From Fibrobacterota bacterium (GTDB lineage Bacteria; Fibrobacterota; Chitinivibrionia; Chitinivibrionales; Chitinispirillaceae), in contig JAEWVR010000026.1 in the NCBI GenBank assembly GCA_023459055.1, forward strand, positions 1 through 64,000: a stretch of 64,000 nt of DNA, in the 5' to 3' direction. Below, in pieces: positions 35,664 to 44,056 of the stretch. How positions within the stretch are numbered: position 1 is the first letter of the stretch; each line of letters starts with the position of its first letter. Below the pieces are notes generated by a model that was not told the DNA's origin, searched no databases, and worked only from the letters and a program-made list of their open reading frames with translations. The position numbers and the translations under genes are program-made.

Positions 35664-36484
35664 TATTTTTTTCCGAAAGCATTTACAAATGCATCCTGAG
35701 GTGTAAAGTGTGCTGTGCCGCTCATGATACCTTCACGACCGCTGAACTTCTGTTCAACCTCAATTCCATGAGATGTGATTCTGAAGCAGCGGATATCTTT
35801 CTGGTGATCTGAGCCACGCATTTTCAGAATACAAAGCGCTTTTTCTATTGCGCTGTCAATTTCAACATATCGCAGCAATGTATACGAGTCGACAATAAAC
35901 GGGATCTTGCTTGATACCTGCGAGACCTGTCCGAGAAGGTTATCGTTTTCTCTTAAAAGTATGCTTGCGACATCTTCCCGTTTGAGAGCGTTGATAAGCC
36001 TGCGTTCAACATCACGAAGTTCAAATGGATCATCAACGAGACCTTCAAAATGTGTCATACTGTCGATAACAACCCTCTTGATCCCCATATCTTCAATCAT
36101 CCTTACAAACTCACCATCCATTTTGTCAAACTCAGTGAGTGTCGTTTGGGGATCACTGAAAATCAGCTTGAGCTTTCCCTCTGCTTCAAGCTTTTTGAAA
36201 TCCCAGCCAAATCCCATTGCATCGTGATAATACTGCTGAGGAAACTCTTCAAAGGTAATAATCATCCCTGGCTCATCAAACTGAGTGATACCATTGTAGA
36301 TAAACTGCATGGCCAGAGTTGTTTTTCCGGTGCCGGGTGCGCCCTCAAGCAGGTTTGCGGATCCTCTGAGTAGTCCGCCGGAGATCATTTTGTCAAGTGC
36401 TTTAATCCCGAAGGGAACGCGTGGTTCATTCATAGAATTTCGCCCCGAATAATGATGTTGTAAAAATGAAACCGCCACAGCCAT
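35663..36484 (-). CDS. KaiC-like RecA-superfamily ATPase
   Basis: 273 residues; an internal ATG at 36433 (MNEPRVPFGIKALDKMISGG) is where family similarity begins and may be the true start, whereas GGAAAG supports the one at 36484. Single KaiC domain: Walker A EGAPGTGKTTLAM, catalytic Glu pair in IITFEEFPQQ, Walker B VVIDSMTHFE, and the C-terminal ITSHGIEVEQKFSG typical of the GvpD/KaiC-like clade. Such single-domain proteins are signalling ATPases, not circadian clocks. First gene of a run KaiC-membrane-membrane-receiver-receiver. Confidence 0.85.
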   Translation of the reverse strand: MAVAVSFLQHHYSGRNSMNEPRVPFGIKALDKMISGGLLRGSANLLEGAPGTGKTTLAMQFIYNGITQFDEPGMIITFEEFPQQYYHDAMGFGWDFKKLEAEGKLKLIFSDPQTTLTEFDKMDGEFVRMIEDMGIKRVVIDSMTHFEGLVDDPFELRDVERRLINALKREDVASILLRENDNLLGQVSQVSSKIPFIVDSYTLLRYVEIDSAIEKALCILKMRGSDHQKDIRCFRITSHGIEVEQKFSGREGIMSGTAHFTPQDAFVNAFGKK

Positions 36485-37154
36485 GATACTTTCCAGAGAA
36501 TGACGCTGTACCTTTGACGGTTCTCGTAACTGTTTAAAACCTTGTCATACTTTTTGATTCAGAATCATTTGTTAAATCAAATAGTATACATATTATTCCA
36601 GTATATTTCCATAAGTTTTAACTTTTTCAAGCTAATAGATGGAAAATTCCTGAAATGTACATTGTCTATGTAATATAATTGTTTGTAACAGGAAGTTGGA
36701 AACTGTGAAACGTATGTTTTATGAAAAAAGTTTTTTCAGAATATAAAAAATATGTTTATAAAAAGGTGCAAACGATATATAATTTTTTGAGCATTGATTA
36801 TTGTATATCGATATATTATATAAATTCATGATTTATATCGTTTTAAATGTTTTTATACTGTATATGTCAGGAATGTTTTTTTTGAAAGCTTAAATTTATC
36901 AGATGAAGAGAAACAGGCGAAATACAAAAAAAAAGAGTAGTTTATATAGAAAGAACAGTAAAAGGTGGTTCTTTGCAAATACCTGTTTTTTCTGGATTAA
37001 ACATATTGAACGGACAATTTAAGTATAGTGATGGAGTGAAATTTTACAAAAGTTGGATTTTAGGCGGTTGGGATTTGTGCCATCTATCAATTGAATATAT
37101 ATTAAGTATACCTGAATCAATCTAACACACACACATTTTTCATGGAGGCATGCT
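36485..37154. other. Long AT-rich intergenic region
   Basis: About 670 bp between the divergent KaiC-like operon and spoVG. Very AT-rich with many TATATA-like stretches around 36775-36870; no gene, repeat family or known riboswitch recognised. It must hold the promoters of both transcripts. Confidence 0.45.
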
Positions 37155-37469
37155 GTGGAAATCACCGAAGTAAGAGTGGTATTGAAAAATGAGGCAAAGC
37201 TTAAAGCGTTTGCCAGTATTACCCTGGATGATTGCTTTGTGATCAGGGGATTGAAAATCATCAGTGGAGCACAAGGGTATTTTGTGTCTATGCCAAGTCG
37301 CAGACGCAAAAATGGCACATTTCAGGATTTAGCTCATCCAATCAACAATGAGATGAGAAAAAAGATTGAAGATTGCGTTTTAGATGCATTTGAAACAGAA
37401 CTTAACCGTCCTGGTTCTCAGGAACTTGCGACAGTTGGCGTTGCGGATGATCTGGATGTTTTCGATTAA
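37155..37469 (+). CDS. spoVG: SpoVG family nucleic-acid-binding regulator
   Basis: 104 residues. MEITEVRVVLKNEAKLKAFA followed by SITLDDCFVIRGLKII, then FVSMPSRRRKNG and FQDLAHPINNEMRKKIEDC, is nearly the whole SpoVG consensus. SpoVG proteins bind RNA and DNA and act as global regulators well outside spore formers. GGAGG precedes the start, and a strong terminator follows. The acidic C-terminal end (VADDLDVFD) is lineage-specific. Confidence 0.95.
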   Translation: MEITEVRVVLKNEAKLKAFASITLDDCFVIRGLKIISGAQGYFVSMPSRRRKNGTFQDLAHPINNEMRKKIEDCVLDAFETELNRPGSQELATVGVADDLDVFD

Positions 37470-37496
37470 CTAAGGTATCCTGTATTTTTGCTATGT

Positions 37497-37536
37497 AAAG
37501 AGAAGCTGATTTGTGTCAACTTCTCTTTTTTTTTTG
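37497..37536 (+). terminator. Rho-independent terminator of spoVG
   Basis: AAAGAGAAG and CTTCTCTTT arms with a 14-nt loop, followed by a T10 tract. Confidence 0.85.
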
Positions 37537-37707
37537 TAGAACAAATTCCAGGCAATACAAAACAAGTACAAAACAAGTACAAAAAAACTCAAAATGCTCA
37601 AATTATGGTATAAAAGATGATTATTAGTTCAAAATTGGCTCAATATGAACTAAAAATTTCTTTTCTTTTCTTTTACACTTTATTATATTTAGCGTTTACC
37701 ATTTTGC

Positions 37708-37782
37708 TGGGGCGTCGACAAGTGGTAAGTCACGAGGTTTTGGTCCTCGCAATCGAGGGTTCGAATCCTTCCGCCCCAGCCA
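37708..37782 (+). tRNA. tRNA-Gln (anticodon TTG)
   Basis: Acceptor arms TGGGGCG and CGCCCCA, including the U1-A72 pair typical of tRNA-Gln; anticodon arm CGAGG-TTTTGGT-CCTCG with TTG; T arm GAGGGTTCGAATCCTTC; CCA encoded. Sits upstream of rplY-pth, a position also seen in other phyla. Confidence 0.95.
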
Positions 37783-37861
37783 CTAATCTTATTTCAGCGC
37801 GGATAAATCCCGGAATATCTTGGCAGTTTCTGGGGCAACTATTCCGAGGAGGGTTTTAACT

Positions 37862-38542
37862 TTGGAAATTATTAAATTGACAGCAAGACCGCGTACGGGA
37901 TCCGGGAAATCATACACCCGTAAAGCACGTGCTCAGGGATGGGTGCCAGCCATCTATTACGGTAAAAAGATGGATCCGGTACAGCTCGAGGTAAATCACA
38001 AAGAGTTTGCGACTATTGTTCGCAATAAAAAACTGACACACCTGTTCAATCTCGGCCTCGGCAAATCTGAAGAAGATTCAATTGCTGTTATCCGTGAATT
38101 TCAGCGTCATGTTGTTGATAGGAATAATTTTCTCCATATCGATTTTCATCACGTTGCAATGAACGAAAAGGTAATTGTGGAAGTACCTCTTATTCTTGAA
38201 GGTATTCCAGTTGGTGTAAAACTCAATGGTGGTGTTCTTGGTAGCCCGGTAAAGCAGGTTAAAGTTGAGTGTATGCCACTTGATATTCCTGAGAACGTAA
38301 AAATTGATGTGTCTGCTCTTGATGTTGGTCAGTCAATTCATGTGAGAGACGTTGTACTCAATGGTCTTACATTGAAAGATTCTTCGGATGAAGTGCTTGC
38401 TGTTGTTACTCATCCTACTGGTGATGTCCCGGCAACTGAGGCTGCTGAAAGTGCTGCTGCTCCTGCCGCTGCTGCTGCTCCTGCGAAGGGTGCTGCGCCA
38501 GCAAAAGCTGCTGCTGCAGCTGCTCCTGCAAAGAAGAAGTAA
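37862..38542 (+). CDS. rplY: 50S ribosomal protein L25 (general stress protein Ctc type)
   Basis: 226 residues from a TTG at 37862, selected because GAGGAGG ends 8-9 bp upstream and the protein then begins MEIIKLTARPRTGSGKS like other L25/CTC proteins; upstream in-frame codons overlap noncoding leader. N-terminal L25 domain binds 5S rRNA (RKARAQGWVPAIYYGK), followed by the TL5/CTC beta domain and a low-complexity Ala/Pro tail ending in KKK. 14 bp before pth, as in many genomes. Confidence 0.93.
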   Translation: MEIIKLTARPRTGSGKSYTRKARAQGWVPAIYYGKKMDPVQLEVNHKEFATIVRNKKLTHLFNLGLGKSEEDSIAVIREFQRHVVDRNNFLHIDFHHVAMNEKVIVEVPLILEGIPVGVKLNGGVLGSPVKQVKVECMPLDIPENVKIDVSALDVGQSIHVRDVVLNGLTLKDSSDEVLAVVTHPTGDVPATEAAESAAAPAAAAAPAKGAAPAKAAAAAAPAKKK

Positions 38543-38556
38543 GCTGACTATTGTAA

Positions 38557-39171
38557 ATGAGTTTGAAATTATTTGGGGATTTTTTAAATCCCCATCCTTT
38601 TCCTGAAAAAATAGATGCTATTATTTTTGGACTTGGGAATCCGGGAGAAGAGTATGCTTTAACCCGTCACAATGTCGGTTTCATTGTTGCTGATAGGCTG
38701 TCAACGTTACTTTCTGATGTAACGATGAAACGATTTGGTGATGCTGTGACTGCTGTTGGTGTGCTTCAAAATAAAAAAGTAGCGGTGGTTAAACCTCTTA
38801 CTTTTATGAATAACTCCGGAAATGCTGTGGATGCGATAATGAAAGCAACATCGTTGCCGCTGTCCTCAGTAATGGTTCTTGTTGATGACTTTAATATACC
38901 ACTCGGTTCTGTAAGGATTCGCAAGGGTGGTTCTGCGGGTGGTCATAACGGGCTTAAGTCGATTCAGTCTTTTGTCGGGCTTGATTATCCGAGGTTGAGA
39001 ATTGGAATCGGTCCCTTACCCGAAGGTATCAGTGTGATCAATTTTGTCCTTGGTAAATTTACCAGTGATGAATTGAATGCACTTGATAGCGTGATACCGT
39101 CTGTAATTGACGCATGCAGGATGTTTCTTGAGCATGACCTGGATGCTGTAATGAATAAATTTAATAAGTAA
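38557..39171 (+). CDS. pth: Peptidyl-tRNA hydrolase
   Basis: 204 residues. IIFGLGNPGEEYALTRHNVG contains the catalytic His, KPLTFMNNSGNAV the Asn-bearing substrate motif, LVDDFNIPLG the catalytic Asp and RIRKGGSAGGHNGLKSI the GGHNG motif. Releases peptidyl-tRNAs that drop off ribosomes. The N-terminal 18 residues are an extension compared with E. coli Pth. Cotranscribed with rplY. Confidence 0.95.
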   Translation: MSLKLFGDFLNPHPFPEKIDAIIFGLGNPGEEYALTRHNVGFIVADRLSTLLSDVTMKRFGDAVTAVGVLQNKKVAVVKPLTFMNNSGNAVDAIMKATSLPLSSVMVLVDDFNIPLGSVRIRKGGSAGGHNGLKSIQSFVGLDYPRLRIGIGPLPEGISVINFVLGKFTSDELNALDSVIPSVIDACRMFLEHDLDAVMNKFNK

Positions 39172-39266
39172 CACTGATATCACTTCAAGAAGTTCTCTGT
39201 GGTATCAAACCAAACCTGCTCTGATCTGCGGCCCGGATCAGGGCCTAATGACCAAGGGGGTTTAAT

Positions 39267-39638
39267 GTGAAAAGGCCGTACGAATCAATGGTTGTCTTTG
39301 ATGGTACACTTTCTGATGATGTTGTTCAGAAAGAACAGAAGCAGGTTGAAGAGCTGCTCAAACAGCATTCAGCATTCGAAAAAACTGACGTTTGGGGAAA
39401 ACGCCAGCTCGCGTATACAATCAGAAAAAAAAGAAGCGGTTACTACTGTCTCTTTCTTTTCGAAGGTGAAGGCGATGCGGTGACTGCTCTTGATAAATAT
39501 ATCAAGTTGAACCCGAATATCCTTCGTCATCTTACCGTTGTACGCAACCTTAAAAATGAGGCTGCCCGTGCAATTGCTGCAACACGTAAAGAACGTGCAC
39601 TGCCGGAAGATATCGACATGGACGAGGATCAGGACTAA
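39267..39638 (+). CDS. rpsF: 30S ribosomal protein S6
   Basis: 123 residues from a GTG at 39267 with AAGGGGG upstream; the nearby ATG at 39265 is out of frame. KRPYESMVVFDGTLSDD, WGKRQLAYTIRKKRSGYYCL and LNPNILRHLTVV are typical S6 blocks. The C-terminal acidic end (EDIDMDEDQD) is common. Heads the rpsF-rpsR-rplI cluster; no ssb gene lies between rpsF and rpsR. Confidence 0.95.
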   Translation: MKRPYESMVVFDGTLSDDVVQKEQKQVEELLKQHSAFEKTDVWGKRQLAYTIRKKRSGYYCLFLFEGEGDAVTALDKYIKLNPNILRHLTVVRNLKNEAARAIAATRKERALPEDIDMDEDQD

Positions 39639-39674
39639 TTTCCCAACAAACGTTTATTATTTAGGAGAAATAAT

Positions 39675-39905
39675 ATGGCTTTTGCAAAAAGAAAAGCGAA
39701 GAAAGTATGCTGGTTTGAACAGAATAGTGTTGAACCCGATTTTAAAGATATCAAGATACTCTCAAAATATGTCACAGAACGCGGTAAAATCGTCCCAAGA
39801 CGTCTTAGCGGTGTAACTGCAAAAAATCAGCGTAAGCTCGCTGTTGCAATCAAACGCGCACGTCATATCGGACTTCTCCCGTTTGTTGCTGAAAACATTA
39901 AATAA
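39675..39905 (+). CDS. rpsR: 30S ribosomal protein S18
   Basis: 76 residues. DFKDIKILSKYVTERGKIVP followed by RRLSGVTAKNQRKLAVAIKRAR is the S18 core. Only one cysteine (KVCWF), so it is a form without the zinc-binding Cys set. TTAGGAG precedes the ATG; 36 bp after rpsF. Confidence 0.96.
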   Translation: MAFAKRKAKKVCWFEQNSVEPDFKDIKILSKYVTERGKIVPRRLSGVTAKNQRKLAVAIKRARHIGLLPFVAENIK

Positions 39906-39939
39906 GAATTTTTAAGAAGGTATAAAGGAGTATCATAAA

Positions 39940-40389
39940 ATGGAAGTTGTATTGTTGCAGGACTACGGCAAGCTTGGAAAAGCTCAGGACGTAGCAAAAG
40001 TAAAAGACGGCTATGCCAGAAACTTTCTTATTCCACAGGGTATCGCTGTTCCGGCTACTGAGGGTAACAAGAAAGTTGTTGCTGAAGCAAAACGTCTGGA
40101 GACTATTCGCGATGCTAAAAAGATCGAAGAATCTCAGGCTGTTGCAAAGAAAATTGAAGAAACCTCATGTACAATCGCTGTAAAAGTCGGTGAAGAAGAT
40201 AAAATCTACGGTTCTGTTACTGCACAGGAAATCGCAGACTTTCTTAAGAAAGAGGGCTATGAAATTGAAAAACGCAATGTCGAACTTGATGAGCCTATCA
40301 AGCAGCTTGGCGTTTACAATGTGAAAGTTACAGTTTTTAAGAGCGTACATGCAATCCTCAAAGTATGGGTCGTTAAAGAGGAAAAGTAA
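39940..40389 (+). CDS. rplI: 50S ribosomal protein L9
   Basis: 149 residues. MEVVLLQDYGKLGKAQDVAK with VKDGYARNFLIPQGIAVPA is the L9 N-terminal domain; a long helix and the C-terminal domain (IYGSVTAQEIADFL) follow. AAAGGAG precedes the ATG. Last gene of the ribosomal-protein operon, ended by a terminator. Confidence 0.97.
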   Translation: MEVVLLQDYGKLGKAQDVAKVKDGYARNFLIPQGIAVPATEGNKKVVAEAKRLETIRDAKKIEESQAVAKKIEETSCTIAVKVGEEDKIYGSVTAQEIADFLKKEGYEIEKRNVELDEPIKQLGVYNVKVTVFKSVHAILKVWVVKEEK

Positions 40390-40417
40390 ACCTCTTTTAA
40401 AAATACCAATACATAAT

Positions 40418-40451
40418 GGCCTGTCAGGATATTTCTGGCAGGCCTTTTTTG
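40418..40451 (+). terminator. Rho-independent terminator after rplI
   Basis: GGCCTGTCAG and CTGGCAGGCC arms (one G-T pair), 7-nt loop, then six Ts. Confidence 0.9.
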
Positions 40452-40509
40452 TTGTATACGTTATTGCGCTCTTATCAGACAGTTATAATCGTGTTGGAAT
40501 CCGCATACA

Positions 40510-40605
40510 TCACTCGCAATCGCAAACACACCCTTTTCTAAAAAACAAAAAAGCGCATATCGCCAGTGCGATAACGACAATACAAATGATCCATCTCTTT
40601 TTCAT
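40510..40605 (-). CDS. Candidate 31-residue single-span membrane peptide
   Basis: MKKRWIICIVVIALAICAFL followed by FFRKGCVCDCE: two basic residues, a 19-residue hydrophobic span and a Cys-rich acidic end (CVCDC). AAAAGGA lies 8 bp before the ATG. Same strand as and 69 bp downstream of the FMN-binding protein, so they may share a transcript. CVCDC could bind metal or carry a lipid, but that is speculation. Confidence 0.45.
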   Translation of the reverse strand: MKKRWIICIVVIALAICAFLFFRKGCVCDCE

Positions 40606-40674
40606 TGTGTTAATCCTTTTCTGGAAATAGTTGCAGGTCAAACTCCGGCTTATTTTTTGTAACCTCCCGGTATG

Positions 40675-41070
40675 TCATTCTGGTTCTGTCAATGCCTTTT
40701 CAACTGCCTTGATTATCGATTTACTGGAAATGGTCGCACCTGATAGTACATCAACCTGAAGTGATTGTGCTTCAATAATCCTGTCTTTGATTGCAGCTGC
40801 TTTCTCTCCATACTCAGACTTGGAATTACTTAACAGAATGATATCCGTTATTCTACCACTGTTCATTGTTACCTCAACAGTGTAACAAAAACGCTTCAGG
40901 CAAAAACTTCCTTTATAAGTCCCATCAGAAATAGTGGAAAGATCAATTTGATTCACCGGGAGATTTTTAAGCCGCGCGATTTGACTTCTCTTTTGAAGAT
41001 TTGAAAATATACCCATTGATAGAATCGCAGCCAGTACAATAAATGTAATTACAATCGTCTTTCGGGACAT
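40675..41070 (-). CDS. Membrane-anchored FMN-binding domain protein
   Basis: 131 residues. An N-terminal membrane anchor (TIVITFIVLAAILSMGIF) precedes a small FMN-binding domain of the RnfG/NqrC/NosR type (ISDGTYKGSF...), with DVLSGATISSKSI supplying the S-G-A-T motif in which the Thr can carry covalent FMN. Short stand-alone versions are often exported electron-transfer modules in anaerobes. No rnf or nqr genes adjoin; divergent from 41238. Confidence 0.8.
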   Translation of the reverse strand: MSRKTIVITFIVLAAILSMGIFSNLQKRSQIARLKNLPVNQIDLSTISDGTYKGSFCLKRFCYTVEVTMNSGRITDIILLSNSKSEYGEKAAAIKDRIIEAQSLQVDVLSGATISSKSIIKAVEKALTEPE

Positions 41071-41237
41071 TTTTACACCTCATTATTTACCGATGTGTTC
41101 TTTTTAATTGCACTTTACATATATATATTGTATTTGTTTATTAAATACAACAAGTGTTTGTTAAAAAAAGAACCGGCAGGAATGTTGAATCATTGCAATA
41201 AAAATAAATTAACCGTTATGATACTTACAATGCCGGG

Positions 41238-42278
41238 ATGAACAAACCGGTTAAATTACCTGATACTGGGACCAGAATGAAAGCAGAAACATCTTTTTTA
41301 ATGAAATCAATCGTGCTGTTGCCTGCGTTGTTTTTGGTTGTATGCACTGTTTCAAAAAAACATGCTTTACCGGACATAAACCTTGCAACATCAGTCAGGA
41401 ATGCAATCGTATCAGATTCTATTCGTGAATCTCATGAAGTCAAACCCGATACCCTGCCAAAGACGATTAAAATCACTGATTGGATCAAAAAAGATTTTAT
41501 CGTCCTGCCGAAGCAACAGATGTTTAAAGTTCATGGTTATGAGATTTATCTCTCAAAAGATCTGGATAAAACGACATCACCTCCTGATACAGCGCTGGAA
41601 CAAAAAAATCGCAGGATTAAATCAGATAAACTATCAAACCATCTGATAACATGTATTGCAGTCGAACATGCAGGTAACGAGTGGCTGGTCGAATGTTACG
41701 ATTCACTCCTGAATCGTTCACTTTACATGATTAGCTATAAAGGGGCTCTTAAGGATTTACTGTATAAGGATGATCTTGAACGGGCATCATTTCGATGGGT
41801 CGGGAAAACAATTTTTTCCAGGAGAGGCCTGATATCTGCTTTAGATAAAAACGGATCCTTTTCGAGTATTAAAGTAGATATTCGTGATTCACTGATTGTT
41901 CAAAGTGTTACGGCTGGTGTAACACCATTACCAGTTAAACCACTATGGATCAATGTTCAGTCAAAAAAGGGAAATGGCTTTATACCTGCTCGTATCAGCT
42001 GGACAAACTGCATTAATGATGCAATCTTCGATGGTCTGCCATGGGCCGATGATATCTTTGAAACGGATCCGGCACACTACGGCTGGAATGATACAATGTG
42101 GGAACTTATTAATAATCACAGGGTTGTTAAAGATATGACCAAAGAGCAGGTGTTAGTGAGCTGGGGATTCCCAATCTCAAAGTTGTTTTCTCAGGGTATG
42201 ACGGATGAGTGCTGGGTGTATCAGGTGCAAAAGGTATGCTTTGTCAATGGTTTGGTGTCAACGATAGTAAGCGAATAA
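41238..42278 (+). CDS. Hypothetical exported protein
   Basis: 346 residues; in-frame ATGs at 41277 and 41301 are alternatives, the latter giving MKSIVLLPALFLVVC, a signal-like segment ending in Cys with an imperfect lipobox. Mature part has no recognised domain; the C-terminal KDMTKEQVLVSWGFPIS...DECWVYQVQKVCFVNGLVS is reminiscent of BamE/SmpA-like small domains in which a link between lipoprotein and envelope is seen. I regard that only as a hint. Followed after 86 bp by another exported protein. Confidence 0.5.
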   Translation: MNKPVKLPDTGTRMKAETSFLMKSIVLLPALFLVVCTVSKKHALPDINLATSVRNAIVSDSIRESHEVKPDTLPKTIKITDWIKKDFIVLPKQQMFKVHGYEIYLSKDLDKTTSPPDTALEQKNRRIKSDKLSNHLITCIAVEHAGNEWLVECYDSLLNRSLYMISYKGALKDLLYKDDLERASFRWVGKTIFSRRGLISALDKNGSFSSIKVDIRDSLIVQSVTAGVTPLPVKPLWINVQSKKGNGFIPARISWTNCINDAIFDGLPWADDIFETDPAHYGWNDTMWELINNHRVVKDMTKEQVLVSWGFPISKLFSQGMTDECWVYQVQKVCFVNGLVSTIVSE

Positions 42279-42364
42279 AAACATAACCTTGAGCTTTTAA
42301 AACTGACGTAACATTTACTATTTTTAAATACGCTGATTTTTATTTCAATAAACTGGTGGTTCTA

Positions 42365-43105
42365 ATGATGAAGACGGGTGTTTATATTGTTTTAACAATT
42401 ATTGTTACGGCTCTTTTAACAATGCTTATCTTTAAGAATATTCCAACGCGTGATTCGACCGCCAGGACAGTATTTACTATTGCTGATGCCGAGTTGGCGG
42501 TAAAAGAACGTATAGCTCAAATGAATGCCGGTATGACCGCGCAGATGAGTGCTTTTTGTAACGCAGTAGTCGCTGACAGGTACTTTTCACTGAAATTGTA
42601 CGGGGAAAATGACCGCAGTGCACAGGAGGTCGTTGCGTTTGCAGGGAAGTATATGCCTACAATGGGTTTTTCCGCTTTAAAAATTGCAGATTCAGATTTT
42701 CTCATTGTATCGTCGGGGCATTTTCCGGCAAGTTCCGGCAATGAAATAAAAAAGCAGATCAGCGAATATCAGAACGCTCCGGCAGTAGGAAATGAAACTA
42801 TTGTTGATCATACAGTGTTAACCTATCAGATAAAAAAGGAATTCAGAATATCCGACTATAAATTATATGCGTTGGGTGGCGTTGAGATCAATGAATCGTT
42901 TTTCAAAAAATTGACACCGTGGAGCAAGGTTTCAGTCTTCATGAAACGTGGAAATACCTACGAAGGAATAGATGTTAAAACGATTTCAGAATTTAAAGAT
43001 GGAGAAATTATTATTAATGATAAAGAATATTTCGCAGCAATAGTTCCGTTGGCTTCCACCGACAAAGGCATGGAGACATCACTGATTGTTACACTTGAAA
43101 AGTAA
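42365..43105 (+). CDS. Membrane-anchored sensor-like protein
   Basis: 246 residues from the ATG at 42365 (CTGGTGG upstream; a GTG at 42356 is also open). One N-terminal membrane span (GVYIVLTIIVTALLTMLIF) and an extracytoplasmic part whose end, YEGIDVKTISEFKDGEIIIN DKEYFAAIVPL, resembles the Cache/4-helix ligand-binding modules of chemoreceptors. No kinase or methyl-accepting region is fused. Function unknown; in the same direction as olsBA, 68 bp upstream. Confidence 0.5.
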   Translation: MMKTGVYIVLTIIVTALLTMLIFKNIPTRDSTARTVFTIADAELAVKERIAQMNAGMTAQMSAFCNAVVADRYFSLKLYGENDRSAQEVVAFAGKYMPTMGFSALKIADSDFLIVSSGHFPASSGNEIKKQISEYQNAPAVGNETIVDHTVLTYQIKKEFRISDYKLYALGGVEINESFFKKLTPWSKVSVFMKRGNTYEGIDVKTISEFKDGEIIINDKEYFAAIVPLASTDKGMETSLIVTLEK

Positions 43106-43173
43106 GGATCATTTGTTCAAACTCCAGATCTTTGCACATTGTGATGTACAAATGTCAGGAAAGAAACCGTAGT

Positions 43174-44019
43174 ATGCTTAAAAAAAACGGATTACACCTA
43201 AAGAAACTGCTGCCGCTGACGGACGCGATTTTTAGAACAAAGTACCTGCCTGTAAAAAAGTTTAGTCCCAAAGTTAAACTTTCTATCGAACGGGATCGCT
43301 TTATTATTAAAACAGCTGAAAATCATGATGAACTTGTCAATGCGCTTCGTTTAAGATATGAGGTTTTTTACAGAGAGCTGCTTGAAAAACGCAGAGTCTA
43401 CGGATTTGATATCGACCGGTTTGATTTTAAATGCGACCATCTTATTATTATTGACAAAAAGAGTGATTTGTTTATAGGGACTTACCGGCTTATCTCCTCT
43501 CTTTTTGCCAAAAAATTTTATTCTGAAACGGAATTTGACATCTCAAACATTCTGGCACTTCCGGGTGTAAAACTGGAACTTGGAAGGGCATGTGTTCATA
43601 AGGATTATAGAACGGGAAGCTCAATCGCATTGTTATGGCGTGGAATTGCCGAATATATGAAATTGACAGATACACAGTACCTTTTCGGGTGTTCAAGTGT
43701 CAAGGTAACTGATCTTCACGAAATTGCGTCGATTTATCAGGTACTTGCCAGAGATTTCATGGCACCATCAAATCTTAATGTGTACCCTAAAAGACGGTTT
43801 ACTATTAGAAATTTTAAAGAGTTGAACGCTCAGGTCAATGATGATGATATGCTTTCGGTTGTGGAAAAAATTCCTCCACTTATAAAATCATATCTCAATA
43901 TGGGAGCGCAAATCTGTGGTGAACCAGCACTTGACAAAAAATTTAAATGCGCAGATTTCCTTACGCTGTTTAATACAGATACATCCGCTGAGAAAGTTCA
44001 TAAAAAGTATAAATTGTAA
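43174..44019 (+). CDS. olsB: OlsB-like GNAT N-acyltransferase (lyso-ornithine lipid synthesis)
   Basis: 281 residues from the ATG at 43174 with AGGAAAG upstream; an earlier TTG start (43132) is possible. LRLRYEVFYRELLE, DRFDFKCDHLIIID, GTYRLISS and LELGRACVHKDYRTGSSIAL match the hemolysin/OlsB acyltransferase family, which transfers a hydroxyacyl group from ACP to ornithine. Followed by a PlsC-type gene, the classic olsB-olsA pair. The specific amino acid acceptor (ornithine, lysine or glycine) cannot be read from sequence. Confidence 0.82.
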   Translation: MLKKNGLHLKKLLPLTDAIFRTKYLPVKKFSPKVKLSIERDRFIIKTAENHDELVNALRLRYEVFYRELLEKRRVYGFDIDRFDFKCDHLIIIDKKSDLFIGTYRLISSLFAKKFYSETEFDISNILALPGVKLELGRACVHKDYRTGSSIALLWRGIAEYMKLTDTQYLFGCSSVKVTDLHEIASIYQVLARDFMAPSNLNVYPKRRFTIRNFKELNAQVNDDDMLSVVEKIPPLIKSYLNMGAQICGEPALDKKFKCADFLTLFNTDTSAEKVHKKYKL

Positions 44020-44056
44020 TGGTTCATGTTTTTCCTTTTAGATTGCTTTTAACAAT

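Noticed and set aside
40349..40630. Open frame on the plus strand after rplI
   Set aside because: It overlaps the end of rplI and the rplI terminator, has no ribosome-binding site, and its region is better explained by the minus-strand small peptide.
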